Shown here: positions 46,814 through 55,318 of the stretch, one piece after another
Position numbering within the stretch: the first letter of the stretch is position 1
Layout: every line of letters starts with the position of its first letter
Origin: Synergistaceae bacterium
GTDB taxonomy: Bacteria > Synergistota > Synergistia > Synergistales > Synergistaceae
Assembly: GCA_030523725.1 (NCBI GenBank)
Contig: JAUNHV010000001.1
Coordinates: 186,001 to 250,000, forward strand
Length of the DNA stretch: 64,000 nucleotides
Reading direction: 5' to 3'
Notes under the pieces: generated by a model
What the model saw: only the letters and a program-made list of their open reading frames with translations
The model's database searches: none
Told to the model about the DNA's origin: nothing
Program-made: the position numbers and the translations under genes

Positions 46814-47649
46814 TTATTTTCTAAAGGCAATTTGAGGCGCCTCAGTCGAAAGTGTAGAAAAAACAAAACCATCGCGTTTTAATTTGTCTATCAAAATTGG
46901 TAAAGCATCAACAATTATCCTCTTTTTTACGGAGGTATCGTGCATCAAGATAATTGCAACATTACGATCTTTTGCACCAGAATAGCAATTACCAACAATT
47001 TCACCAACGCTTAATGAAGTAGCATTTTTAGTGCTATCAGCTGAAGAAACGTTCCAATCAAAATATACATACCCTCGCTTATCTAATTCTGTTTTCAAGC
47101 GATCAAACAAATTTTGTTTAAGCAGAGAGCAATTACTACCTCCAGGAAAACGCAATATCTTAGGAGTATAACCAGTACTATTGACGATGTAGGAATTTAA
47201 CTTATCTATATCATTTACAAAAGACTCAACAGACGAATAAATCTCCTCATATCTATGTGTATAACTATGTAATCCTATTGCATGATTTTCCCTAACTATA
47301 CGCCTTAATCTTCTAATTGCGTCGGCATCATTGTGGTATGTAACAAAAAACGTTGCTTTTACATTTTTTGCCTTGAGGACATCTAGAATATTCTCGGTAA
47401 TACTCGATGGACCATCATCAAATGTCAAATATGCAACTTTTCCAACTGGCTTAGCTGGCTTAGCATGTATTATTTTTTTTTTTTCAGGGTAACTATCGTC
47501 TGTGTTAGTTTATCAACCTTTTGCTCTAATTTCGATATTTTTTTAGATTGTATAAAAGTAGCCACCAGAGGCAAAAAGTATCCAATCAATATTATGAGGA
47601 TAATTAAGTGTTTAAAAAACCTTACACTACCTATATATTTTTGTTTCAT
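46814..47649 (-). pseudogene. Membrane-anchored polysaccharide deacetylase, frame broken at a 12-A run
   Basis: The catalytic NodB domain is intact: YLTFDDGPSS, the GLHSYTHRYEEI metal motif, LRFPGGSN and a late LMHDTS. Read as it stands it has no proper start: only a TTG within TFDDGP at 47428. Upstream on the same strand, ATG at 47649 opens MKQKYIGSVRFFKHLIILII, a signal anchor, then a short coiled linker ending LKKKK, which runs into TAA after exactly 12 A (47484-47473). One extra A, or two fewer, would join anchor and enzyme as LKKKK-IIHAKPAKPVGKVAYLTFDDGP. So the gene is phase-variable, read by polymerase slippage, a young pseudogene, or a homopolymer sequencing error. It would deacetylate peptidoglycan or another envelope glycan outside the membrane. 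Confidence 0.8.
47473..47484 (-). repeat. 12-nt A homopolymer at the deacetylase frame junction
   Basis: Uninterrupted T12 on the plus strand, the point where the two halves of the deacetylase frame separate. Runs of this length are prone to slippage in replication and transcription. Confidence 0.9.
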
Positions 47650-47664
47650 AATTAATAAAGTCTA

Positions 47665-48453
47665 CTAAATAGAATTTTTAACTATCTGAATTAAACTATC
47701 AGCCTTAACAGAAGCACCACCAACCAATAAGCCATCAATATCAAGTTGAGTAATTAAATATTTTGTGTTCTCTGGTTTTACGCTGCCACCATAAAGAATA
47801 ATAGTGTCTGCTGCTGCTCGCTCATCATCATAAAGACCATAAATCATTTTTCTTATTGAACGACAAACGTTTTGTGCATCCTCTGGACTAGCAGTTCTTC
47901 CTGTTCCTATCGCCCAAATTGGCTCATAGGCAATAATAATCTTCTCTGCAATATCCTTTGCTGGAATTCCTGCAAGACCAACCTGGAATTCTTCTCTTAT
48001 CATTGCTAAAGCAACACCAGCGTCGCGTTCTTCAAGTGTCTCTCCAACACAAAAGACTACCTTCAACCCCTCTTCAAGCGCACGCTTTACTTTTCTGTTT
48101 AAGAAACTATTAGTTTCATAAAAAAGTTTTCTTCTTTCGCTATGTCCAAGTATCACATGCGTAATACCTGCTTTTGCAAGGTGCATTGGTGAAATCTCAC
48201 CTGTGTAGGCACCTTCTATATCGCTACATGCATTCTGTGCCCCTATTATTATTGGTGTATCCTTGGCATTGTCTAGAGCAGTTGAAAGAGAGAGTGCTGT
48301 TGGAAAAATTGCAACCTCTAGTGTATTATTTTTTATTGCATTCGTTATCTGTTCATCTTTTGTAAGTGCTGGAATAAATGACTCAAAGAAATTTTTTGTT
48401 TCTTTTAAGTCATTAAACATCTTCCAGTTTCCGGCAATAAATTTTCTGCGCAT
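47665..48453 (-). CDS. tpiA: Triosephosphate isomerase
   Basis: Glycolytic enzyme. FIAGNWKMF, the catalytic His in ILGHSERR, the catalytic Glu in IAYEPIWAIGTG and the phosphate loop ILYGGSVKPEN are intact. The ATG at 48453 has GAGGTG about 9 nt upstream, preferred over one three codons earlier. 262 residues. Third of the gap-pgk-tpiA unit. Confidence 0.96.
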   Translation of the reverse strand: MRRKFIAGNWKMFNDLKETKNFFESFIPALTKDEQITNAIKNNTLEVAIFPTALSLSTALDNAKDTPIIIGAQNACSDIEGAYTGEISPMHLAKAGITHVILGHSERRKLFYETNSFLNRKVKRALEEGLKVVFCVGETLEERDAGVALAMIREEFQVGLAGIPAKDIAEKIIIAYEPIWAIGTGRTASPEDAQNVCRSIRKMIYGLYDDERAAADTIILYGGSVKPENTKYLITQLDIDGLLVGGASVKADSLIQIVKNSI

Positions 48454-48485
48454 AACTAACACCTCAAAATTTTAAATTGGTGTAA

Positions 48486-49676
48486 TTATAAGATAAAAGG
48501 TTCAATGCCTGGAAGCATTTTGCCTTCAAAAAATTCTAGGCTTGCTCCCCCACCAGTCGAAACATGAGAAACGTCTTTACTGAAACCAAACTTTGCAATT
48601 GCGGCAGCGGAGTCTCCCCCACCAATAACTGTCAAAGCACCATTTTTAGTTGCCTGTGTGAGTGCAATAGCTATTGCTTGGGTCCCCTTTGCAAATGAAG
48701 GCATTTCAAAGACCCCCATAGGTCCATTCCACATGACAGTTTTTGCTGCCATAATTTCCTTAGCAAAAATTTCCTGTGTTTGTGGTCCAACATCAAGCCC
48801 CATCATATCCTGTGGCATTGCATCAACAGAGACAACGCTAGTTGGAGAATCATTTGAAAATTCCTTTGCAACTACTGCGTCTGTTGGAAGTAGAATTTTT
48901 ACACCTTTTGCTTTTGCACGTTCTAACATTTCCTTTGCAAAATCAAGTTTTGCTGTTTCACAAAGGCTTTTGCCAATTTCCTTGCCTTGAGCTTTTAAGA
49001 ATGTGAATGCCATTCCACCACCAATTAACATGGTGTCAACCTTATCAAGCATATTTTCAACAACAGCAATTTTGTCAGAAACCTTTGCACCACCAAGAAT
49101 AAGGACAAAAGGCTTTTTAGGATTGTCTCTCGCTTCAGACATCATAGTAATTTCACGATCAATTAAATTACCAGAGCATGAAGGAAGCAAGTCTGACAAT
49201 GCCCTTGTTGTCGCATGTGCTCTGTGGCTTGCGCTAAATGCATCCATAACAAAAGCATCAAAGTTCTTCGCAATCTTTTTTGCAAACTCAATATCATTCT
49301 TTTCTTCTTCTTTGTAGAAGCGTGAATTTTCTAACAACAATATTTCGTCTTTAGCCTGATTTGCAACAGCGTTGTCAACAACTTCACCAATAATATCGGG
49401 AATAAATTTAACCTTCCAACCAGTTAGATTTGCAAGTGCATCTGCAACTGGAGCAAGGGTATATTTCAAGTTCTTCTCGCCTTTTGGTCTTCCTAGGTGA
49501 GAGCAAAGGGAAACAACAGCCCCTTGGTTTAACAAGTCTTGAATAGTTGAAATATGGGCACGGATTCTTGTATCGTCAGAAACCTTACCATCAGAAGTAA
49601 GGGGGACATTGAAGTCCACCCTTACCAATACTTTTTTGTCACTAAAATTAACTTTTGATAAGTTTTTTAATTGCAT
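48486..49676 (-). CDS. pgk: Phosphoglycerate kinase
   Basis: It has VLVRVDFNVPL, the nucleotide-binding domain with LILGGAKVSDKI and the hinge GGGDSAAAI. ATG at 49676 (MQLKNLSKV) is the standard start with AAAGG upstream; the longer frame overlaps gap. 396 residues, 4 nt after the gap stop. Confidence 0.96.
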   Translation of the reverse strand: MQLKNLSKVNFSDKKVLVRVDFNVPLTSDGKVSDDTRIRAHISTIQDLLNQGAVVSLCSHLGRPKGEKNLKYTLAPVADALANLTGWKVKFIPDIIGEVVDNAVANQAKDEILLLENSRFYKEEEKNDIEFAKKIAKNFDAFVMDAFSASHRAHATTRALSDLLPSCSGNLIDREITMMSEARDNPKKPFVLILGGAKVSDKIAVVENMLDKVDTMLIGGGMAFTFLKAQGKEIGKSLCETAKLDFAKEMLERAKAKGVKILLPTDAVVAKEFSNDSPTSVVSVDAMPQDMMGLDVGPQTQEIFAKEIMAAKTVMWNGPMGVFEMPSFAKGTQAIAIALTQATKNGALTVIGGGDSAAAIAKFGFSKDVSHVSTGGGASLEFFEGKMLPGIEPFIL

Positions 49677-49680
49677 TTTA

Positions 49681-50703
49681 CTATAGACCTTTTGAGCAAA
49701 CATAGTTTGCAAGATCAATTACTTTGTTGCTATAACCACACTCATTGTCATACCATGAAAGAACTTTGAAGAATCTGTCGCCCATTGACAATGTATGCAT
49801 TGGTGCAAATATAGACGTATTTGTATTGCCAACAAAGTCCATAGAGACAAGATCCTCTGGCTCATAGGCAAGAACACCTTTCAGCTCGCCTTCGGAAGCT
49901 TTCTTCATTGCTGCATTGATTTCCTCAACTGTTGCAGGCTTCTGGAGTTCAACCGTGAGGTCAACAACAGAAACGTCAGGGGTTGGAACACGTAAAGCAA
50001 AACCATTTAACTTGCCTTTGAGCACTGGCATAACTTCAGAAATTGCCTTTGCTGCACCAGTGGATGTTGGAATGATGGAAAGAGCAGCTGCTCTACCGCG
50101 TGATTTCTTCTTATGTGGAATGTCAAGTGTTTTCTGGTCATTTGTATATGAGTGGACAGTATTCATAAGACCTCTTTCAATACCCCAGTTCTCTTCTAAC
50201 ACTTTGCAGACAGGAGCAAGGCAGTTTGTTGTGCATGAAGCATTTGAAAGGATATGGTGCTTTGCTGGATCATACATATGCTGGTTAACTCCCATGACAA
50301 CTGTAAGATCATGCCCCTTTGCAGGTGCAGAAATGATAACCTTCTTTGCTCCAGCCTCGATGTGCTTCTTTGCTTTCTCGCCATCTGTAAAAAGTCCAGT
50401 TGATTCAATAACAACATCAACGCCCAGATCCTTCCATGGGAGATTTGCAGGGTCTTTCTCTGCAAACGCCTTAATCTTTGTGCCGTTTATAATGATGTTA
50501 TTATCATCATCGTAGGAAACTTCACCTGGGAAACGACGAAAAACTGAATCATATTTAAAAAGGTAAGCAAGACTCTCGACAGGTGCTAAATCGTTGATTG
50601 CCACCACTTCAAATTGATTGTCTTTGCCATTCATAAAGAATGCTCTAAGAGAAAGACGACCAATTCTACCAAAACCATTAATTGCTACTTTGTACTTTGC
50701 CAT
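49681..50703 (-). CDS. gap: Glyceraldehyde-3-phosphate dehydrogenase
   Basis: NAD-binding start YKVAINGFGRIGRLSLRAFF, catalytic cysteine in SNASCTTNCLAPV and histidine in NTVHSYTNDQ. ATG at 50703 follows AAGGAGAG by 6-8 nt; an ATG eight codons earlier lacks such a site. 340 residues. First of the three-gene glycolytic operon. Confidence 0.97.
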   Translation of the reverse strand: MAKYKVAINGFGRIGRLSLRAFFMNGKDNQFEVVAINDLAPVESLAYLFKYDSVFRRFPGEVSYDDDNNIIINGTKIKAFAEKDPANLPWKDLGVDVVIESTGLFTDGEKAKKHIEAGAKKVIISAPAKGHDLTVVMGVNQHMYDPAKHHILSNASCTTNCLAPVCKVLEENWGIERGLMNTVHSYTNDQKTLDIPHKKKSRGRAAALSIIPTSTGAAKAISEVMPVLKGKLNGFALRVPTPDVSVVDLTVELQKPATVEEINAAMKKASEGELKGVLAYEPEDLVSMDFVGNTNTSIFAPMHTLSMGDRFFKVLSWYDNECGYSNKVIDLANYVCSKGL

Positions 50704-50775
50704 GTTACTTCTCTCCTTACGTGACATAATATAAATTTTTAGGCCAAAGACCTTCGTTACTGAATGAACGTAGTA

Positions 50776-50804
50776 ATTCTACATCATTTTATTTATTTTG
50801 TCTA
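50776..50804 (-). promoter_or_regulatory. gap operon promoter and gap-yvcK spacer
   Basis: Minus strand TAGACA (50804-50799), 17 bp, TAGAAT (50781-50776), about 75 nt before the gap ATG. The rest of the 185-nt spacer holds two AT-rich hairpins, one centred on the yvcK stop (TGACTAGTCA) and one at about 50840-50868. Neither has a strong T tract. Confidence 0.7.
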
Positions 50805-50888
50805 TATGCGGTAATTTGATAAAGATTATTAGGATTATTACACATTTATTAATCAAACTAATATGTGTGAAAGCAAAATAATTTTTGA

Positions 50889-51986
50889 CTAGTCAGAAAT
50901 TATTTTTATAATAGCACCGGCCAGTGCCTTAGTATTGTGGCGGATAACTTTATCATTAACAATATCACAATAATCTCCATATATGATTGATGCACCAAGA
51001 CTTGTTAAATATTTAGCTTCTTCTTGTGTTAAATATAACGGTTCAGCACCAATAGCACGATATTTGTCAGCTATACTTTGCGGTATAACTTTTGAATTAA
51101 CAATAATATAGTCTGGAACACGACCAAGGCAACCTGCAATCCAATCTACATGTGATACAATATTCATTCCTTCAGTTTCTTGAGGCTGAGTCATTAAGTT
51201 TGCAATATATATGATGGGAGACATAGTATCTTGGCAAAGCTGAGAGATTTCTTTAACTAATAAGTTTGGCATAATACTGGTAAGTAATGAACCTGGTCCG
51301 AGTACAATGGCATCAGCTTCTTTTATTGCCTTTTTCACAGATAGTTTAATTTGTTCTACCTGAGGCTCTAACCAAATTTTTTTCAAATTATTCCCATTTT
51401 CAGAAATATCTAATTCGCCTACAACCTGTTTTTCATCCTTTGTTAAGCCTACGAGACGAACACGTTCTTCTGTCATTGGTAGCACATTGCCTTTAATTGC
51501 AAGCAATCTATTTAGGGATTCTACTGCAAGACCAAAATCACCAAGTATCTCAGTTGCGGCAAGGACGATTAAATTACCAAGAGAATGCCCTGCAAGTGAC
51601 TCCCCTTTATCAAAACGATAATTCCAAATTTCAGTCATGTAATTGGTATCCTCTGCAAGAGCTACCATACAATTTCGTAAATCACCAGGAGGCAATATCC
51701 CCCACTCTTTTATAATACGACCACTACTTCCTCCTTCATCTGTAACAGCAACTATTGCAGTAATATTAGAAGTAAACAACTTAAGACCACGTAAAAGTGT
51801 AGAGAGCCCCGTACCACCACCGATCGCTACAATTTTTGGAGAAATTTCTTTCTTCTCAAATTGGCTACTATTTGATGTTTTTTTGTTAAGAGCATTTTTT
51901 AATGAATTTATAATATTTGGTTTTATATATACTCCAAGAAAAAAAGCAATTATTGCTATAATGGTAACAGTAATCACATTTAGCAT
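50889..51986 (-). CDS. yvcK: YvcK/CofD-like gluconeogenesis factor with N-terminal membrane anchor
   Basis: Binds UDP-sugars and is needed for cell-wall synthesis on gluconeogenic carbon in Bacillus. The core starts KIVAIGGGTGLSTLLRGLK near residue 50, followed by VAVTDEGGSSGRI and AIVLGPGSLLTSI. The first 22 residues are a hydrophobic membrane segment, with a short basic linker. The Bacillus protein lacks this. 365 residues. Its start overlaps the end of the RapZ-domain gene by 7 nt. Confidence 0.9.
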   Translation of the reverse strand: MLNVITVTIIAIIAFFLGVYIKPNIINSLKNALNKKTSNSSQFEKKEISPKIVAIGGGTGLSTLLRGLKLFTSNITAIVAVTDEGGSSGRIIKEWGILPPGDLRNCMVALAEDTNYMTEIWNYRFDKGESLAGHSLGNLIVLAATEILGDFGLAVESLNRLLAIKGNVLPMTEERVRLVGLTKDEKQVVGELDISENGNNLKKIWLEPQVEQIKLSVKKAIKEADAIVLGPGSLLTSIMPNLLVKEISQLCQDTMSPIIYIANLMTQPQETEGMNIVSHVDWIAGCLGRVPDYIIVNSKVIPQSIADKYRAIGAEPLYLTQEEAKYLTSLGASIIYGDYCDIVNDKVIRHNTKALAGAIIKIISD

Positions 51987-52393
51987 GTTTGTATACCTAA
52001 GTCATTGTCTATATCTTGGTGCGTAACTTCTACTAAGTAACCTTTTGATTCCAACGTTTGGGCTACATGTACAGCTACTGTCACAGACCTATGTCTTCCC
52101 CCTGTGCAACCTATTGCAATTTTAATTTCCTCTTTTTCTTTTCTTGCTTTTAAATAAAAAATGGTTGCCTCTACTATTAAGTCGACAAAAGATTCAAAGT
52201 CTTCAGACTTTTTAACAAAATCTTGGACTCCCTTGTCTAATCCGCTCTTTTGCTTCAATGAAGGTTCCCAAAATGGATTTGGCAAAAACCTCGCATCAAA
52301 CACACATTCGGCAATAAATCCCGTTTCATATTTAAACCCAAAAGAATAAATTTTAATTTTTTTGTTAAAATTTGATTTTTGTTCACAACTCAT
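51980..52393 (-). CDS. Stand-alone RapZ C-terminal domain
   Basis: 137 residues that correspond to the C-terminal half of RapZ/YvcJ: IKIYSFGFKYETG, FDARFLPNPFWEP, SGLDKGVQDFV and AIGCTGGRHRSVTVAVHVAQTL. The N-terminal P-loop kinase-like domain is absent; no Walker motif lies upstream, and the gene begins at ATG 52393 with AGGTG 10 nt before. In E. coli this half binds glucosamine-6-phosphate and partner proteins or RNA. Its coupling to yvcK suggests a sensor of amino-sugar supply. The neighbour upstream is a divergent promoter, so truncation is complete. Confidence 0.88.
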   Translation of the reverse strand: MSCEQKSNFNKKIKIYSFGFKYETGFIAECVFDARFLPNPFWEPSLKQKSGLDKGVQDFVKKSEDFESFVDLIVEATIFYLKARKEKEEIKIAIGCTGGRHRSVTVAVHVAQTLESKGYLVEVTHQDIDNDLGIQTC

Positions 52394-52398
52394 TTTAT

Positions 52399-52427
52399 TT
52401 GCACCTACTTTTATGTGAAACTATGAT
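52399..52427 (+). promoter_or_regulatory. Probable promoter of the thioredoxin-like gene and queT
   Basis: TTGCAC (52399-52404), 17 bp, TATGAT (52422-52427), about 38 nt before the ATG. It faces away from the RapZ-domain gene. Confidence 0.55.
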
Positions 52428-52465
52428 AAAATAATTATATCATAAAAATACGTGAGGTGATTATT

Positions 52466-52774
52466 ATGTTTGAATTATTGGCTGAAAATTTTGATGAATT
52501 TAAGGAAAAAGAATATGCCCTCATTGATTTTTGGCAAGCAACTTGTCCTGAATGTTTAGCATTAAAACCACAACTGGAAGAATTGGAAAGTGATTTTCCG
52601 GCCGTTAGTTTCTACGCGATAGATTGCCAAAAGGTAAGAAAATTAGCTATTTCATTAAAGGTTTTTGGCTTGCCCTCCGTACTAATTTTTTCTCGTGGAA
52701 CATTGCTTTACAGATTTCAAAAAGAGGATTGCACAATAGATAATATAAGACATGCACTTAATGAAAAAAATTAA
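52466..52774 (+). CDS. Thioredoxin-like protein with CPEC active site
   Basis: 102 residues. DFWQATCPECLALKPQLEELE holds the two-cysteine site CPEC where thioredoxin has CGPC; the cis-proline region is FGLPSVLIFSRG. Short but covers the fold. Probably a thiol-disulfide exchange protein with altered redox potential; partner unknown. ATG at 52466 has GAGGTGA 6 nt upstream. Overlaps queT by 14 nt. Confidence 0.82.
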   Translation: MFELLAENFDEFKEKEYALIDFWQATCPECLALKPQLEELESDFPAVSFYAIDCQKVRKLAISLKVFGLPSVLIFSRGTLLYRFQKEDCTIDNIRHALNEKN

Positions 52775-53216
52775 TTTTATCTCTAAAGCAGCATTAATTG
52801 CTACTTTCTACATTTCACTAACACTACTTCTATCTCCATTTTCATTTGGAATAATGCAACTTAGATTTTCTGAAGCCCTATGTATTCTTGCATTTTTTTT
52901 CCCAGAAGCAATACTTGGGCTTTTTATAGGATGTCTTCTTTCTAATATTATTGCAGGATGTGGATTCCTTGACATTATATTAGGAAGTCTAGCTACATTA
53001 CTATCTAGCTATTTGTCATATAAAACAAATAATATATTTTTAGCATCATTTTATGTAATTTTTATAAATGCTATTTGTGTCGGAAGTATAGTAGCCTACG
53101 TAGCTGGATTACCAATGTGGATCGGTTTTATTTCAATTTTTATAAGTGAAGCAATTGCGACATTATGTTTAGGAATTCCACTTGGCAAATTTTTACATCT
53201 TGTCAAACACAAATAA
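52761..53216 (+). CDS. queT: QueT-family ECF transporter substrate-binding subunit
   Basis: Five or six membrane segments, 151 residues. MQLRFSEALCILAFFFPEAILGLFIGCLLSNI and the late GLPMWIGFISIFISEAI match the QueT (DUF988) family, thought to import a queuosine precursor with a shared ECF module. The ECF ATPases are not in this window. queA at 34334 supplies a downstream step of the same pathway. The tRNA-Leu promoter lies inside its 3' end. Confidence 0.85.
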   Translation: MKKINFISKAALIATFYISLTLLLSPFSFGIMQLRFSEALCILAFFFPEAILGLFIGCLLSNIIAGCGFLDIILGSLATLLSSYLSYKTNNIFLASFYVIFINAICVGSIVAYVAGLPMWIGFISIFISEAIATLCLGIPLGKFLHLVKHK

Positions 53217-53228
53217 TTGTGCTAGAAT
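53200..53228 (+). promoter_or_regulatory. tRNA-Leu promoter
   Basis: TTGTCA (53200-53205), 17 bp, TAGAAT (53223-53228). The -35 lies in the last codons of queT. Confidence 0.75.
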
Positions 53229-53246
53229 GCGCGCCGTTGATGATTG

Positions 53247-53333
53247 GTCGAAGTGGCGGAATTGGTAGACGCGTTAGATTCAGGTTCTAATGGGCGCAAG
53301 CTCATAGGGGTTCAACTCCCCTCTTCGACACCA
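53247..53333 (+). tRNA. tRNA-Leu (anticodon CAG), CCA encoded
   Basis: Acceptor GTCGAAG pairs with CTTCGAC. Anticodon arm TTAGA/TCTAA encloses TTCAGGT, giving CAG. A long variable arm (TGGGCGCAAGCTCA) and CCA at 53331-53333 are present. Confidence 0.95.
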
Positions 53334-53400
53334 GAAATGAATTTAGAATAAGGTGACTATTCCTTGTAGTCATCTTATTTTGTTATTACAGAGGTATAAC

Positions 53401-54699
53401 ATGCAATCATTATTCTCTTTATCAATAGCAATACTAGCAGGATTATTGATGACAAGGATTTTGAAACCTTGTCATTTGCCAGACGTAACGGCATATTTGC
53501 TTGGGGGAATTCTTATTGGGCCATTTTGTCTCGGTTATCTTAATATTCCTCACTTTGCATTTCATACTTTAACAGAAGTTCACAATTTATCATTGATTTC
53601 TGATGTTGCACTTGGTTTTATAGCCTTTACAATAGGCAGTGAGTTTAAATTTGAACAGCTAAAAAAGACAGGTCGTGCGACAGTAATTGTCACAGTTTTG
53701 CAAGCTGGTTTTGCTACAATTTGTGTTGATGTAGCTCTTTACCTGTTTCATTTGTTTTTCCCAACCATACTGTCAACATCACAGGCAATTATGCTTGGTG
53801 CAATTGCAACAGCAACTGCACCTGCTGCAACACTCATGGTTGTTAGACAATATAAAGCCAAAGGAGAACTTGTTAATCTTTTGTTGCCTGTAGTAGCACT
53901 TGATGATGCAGTTGGGCTTATGGTCTTTGCGGTGTCTTTTGGAATAGCAAAAGCATTAGAATTTGAAGAATACGAAGTTGGTTCAATTCTTTTAACACCA
54001 ACATTAGGAATAATAGTTTCGCTTTCTCTTGGCACAATTTGTGGCATATTACTGACAAAGTTAGAGCAATTATTCCATTCAAATTCAAACAGACTTTCTA
54101 TGACAATAGCTTTTATTTTTGCAACAGTAGCTCTATCAAAACTCACCTTTACATTAGCAAAATTTGAATTAACATTTTCACCGCTTTTAGTATGTATGTC
54201 CATGGGCGTTGTGTTTTGCAATATTTGTCCTTTTGCTTTTGACATCATACATAGAGCAGAGTCCTGGACTGCCCCACTATATGCTATATTTTTTGTTGTA
54301 AGTGGTGCTGATTTAGATTTAGCTGTTTTCAAAAACAAAATGAATATTCTCGTTGGGCTTTGTTACATAGTTGCACGTTGTTTAGGCAAATATTACGGGG
54401 CATATTTAGGTTGCTCAATTGCAAAAGTTGGGGAGAGATCAAAAAAATATCTTGGCTATACGCTTTTTCCACAGGCTGGTGTTGCCCTTGGAATGTGTAT
54501 TATGGCAAGACAACTTGGTGAATCTGGAGACTTTATAAGCAATATAATTTTGTTTAGCGTTCTAGTTTACGAAATATGTGGTCCTCTTATTACCAAACAA
54601 GCCTTACTTGCAGCGGGAGAAATTACACCACAAAAAGCTGATTTTAATAAAATCAGACGAGAAAAATTACAGCAAACTTCAAAAAGATGCGAAGAATAA
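53401..54699 (+). CDS. CPA2-family cation/proton antiporter
   Basis: About 12-13 membrane segments. The N-terminal YLLGGILIGPFCLGYL and the core VVALDDAVGLMVFAVSFG with paired aspartates are typical of NhaP/KefB/YbaL-like antiporters. The C-terminal RCK domain seen in Kef proteins is absent: the chain ends about 30 residues after the last helix, at 432 residues. ATG at 53401 has GAGGT 7 nt upstream. Substrate (Na+ or K+) cannot be told. Confidence 0.85.
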   Translation: MQSLFSLSIAILAGLLMTRILKPCHLPDVTAYLLGGILIGPFCLGYLNIPHFAFHTLTEVHNLSLISDVALGFIAFTIGSEFKFEQLKKTGRATVIVTVLQAGFATICVDVALYLFHLFFPTILSTSQAIMLGAIATATAPAATLMVVRQYKAKGELVNLLLPVVALDDAVGLMVFAVSFGIAKALEFEEYEVGSILLTPTLGIIVSLSLGTICGILLTKLEQLFHSNSNRLSMTIAFIFATVALSKLTFTLAKFELTFSPLLVCMSMGVVFCNICPFAFDIIHRAESWTAPLYAIFFVVSGADLDLAVFKNKMNILVGLCYIVARCLGKYYGAYLGCSIAKVGERSKKYLGYTLFPQAGVALGMCIMARQLGESGDFISNIILFSVLVYEICGPLITKQALLAAGEITPQKADFNKIRREKLQQTSKRCEE

Positions 54700-54712
54700 A
54701 CATAAACCGCAC

Positions 54713-54747
54713 AAAAAAATGCTTGGTATTACGCCAAGCATTTTTTT
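54713..54747. terminator. Bidirectional terminator between the antiporter gene and frr
   Basis: Stem AAAAAAATGCTTGG / CCAAGCATTTTTTT with a 7-nt loop; A and T runs serve both convergent genes. Confidence 0.9.
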
Positions 54748-55304
54748 TAATTTTCCATAATTTCTTTTTCTTTATCAGCAAGAATTGTATCAATCTTTTT
54801 GATGTAAAAATCTGTTTTATCCTGAGCTTCCTTTTGGAATTTCTTGCTAACATCTTCTGTTATGGTGCTGTCTTTTTCAAGCTTCTTTATAGCATCATTT
54901 GCATCACGGCGAATGTTTCTAACGGAAATACGGGCATTCTCAGCTTCTTTTGACACCATTTTCTTTAGCTCAACTCTTCTCTGCTGTGTCAATTCTGGCA
55001 AGTTTAACCTTACGCTTTGACCGTCATTTTGAGGAGTAATGCCAAGGGGTGAAGCAAGAATTGCTTTTTCAATTGCAGCTATTGCAGATGTATCCCAAGG
55101 TGTAACAACAAGGCAACGAGCCTCTGGAACTGTAACATTGCCAAGATTTTTTATTGCTGTTGGCGTTCCGTAGTAATCGACCTTGATATCATCAATAAGA
55201 CCAGGGTGAGCACGTCCAGTTCTAACGCCTTGCATATATGTCTTTAAGACTTCAATGGACTTCTCTGCACGCTCAGATAAATTTTTTATAACTTTTTGTG
55301 GCAT
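54747..55304 (-). CDS. frr: Ribosome recycling factor
   Basis: Splits post-termination ribosomes with EF-G. The N-terminal coiled helices include VRTGRAHPGLIDDIKVDYYG. Also present are TPWDTSAIAAIEKAI, LNLPELTQQRRVELKK and the C-terminal helix. 185 residues. AAAAGGAG precedes the ATG. Last gene of the rpsB-tsf-pyrH-frr unit. Confidence 0.96.
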   Translation of the reverse strand: MPQKVIKNLSERAEKSIEVLKTYMQGVRTGRAHPGLIDDIKVDYYGTPTAIKNLGNVTVPEARCLVVTPWDTSAIAAIEKAILASPLGITPQNDGQSVRLNLPELTQQRRVELKKMVSKEAENARISVRNIRRDANDAIKKLEKDSTITEDVSKKFQKEAQDKTDFYIKKIDTILADKEKEIMEN

Positions 55305-55318
55305 AATAAAATCTCCTT

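Noticed and set aside
46814-47428. A free-standing deacetylase starting at TTG 47428
   Set aside because: That TTG is a leucine codon inside the conserved YLTFDDGP motif, so it cannot be the true N-terminus; the anchor segment upstream explains it better.
49916-50515. 199-residue plus-strand frame
   Set aside because: Antisense to gap, which is fully supported by catalytic motifs.
52394-52465. preQ1 riboswitch upstream of the queT unit
   Set aside because: The leader after the promoter is under 40 nt and has no preQ1-type pseudoknot signature.
53748-54338. 196-residue minus-strand frame
   Set aside because: Antisense to the antiporter gene; low-complexity A/T/S composition.
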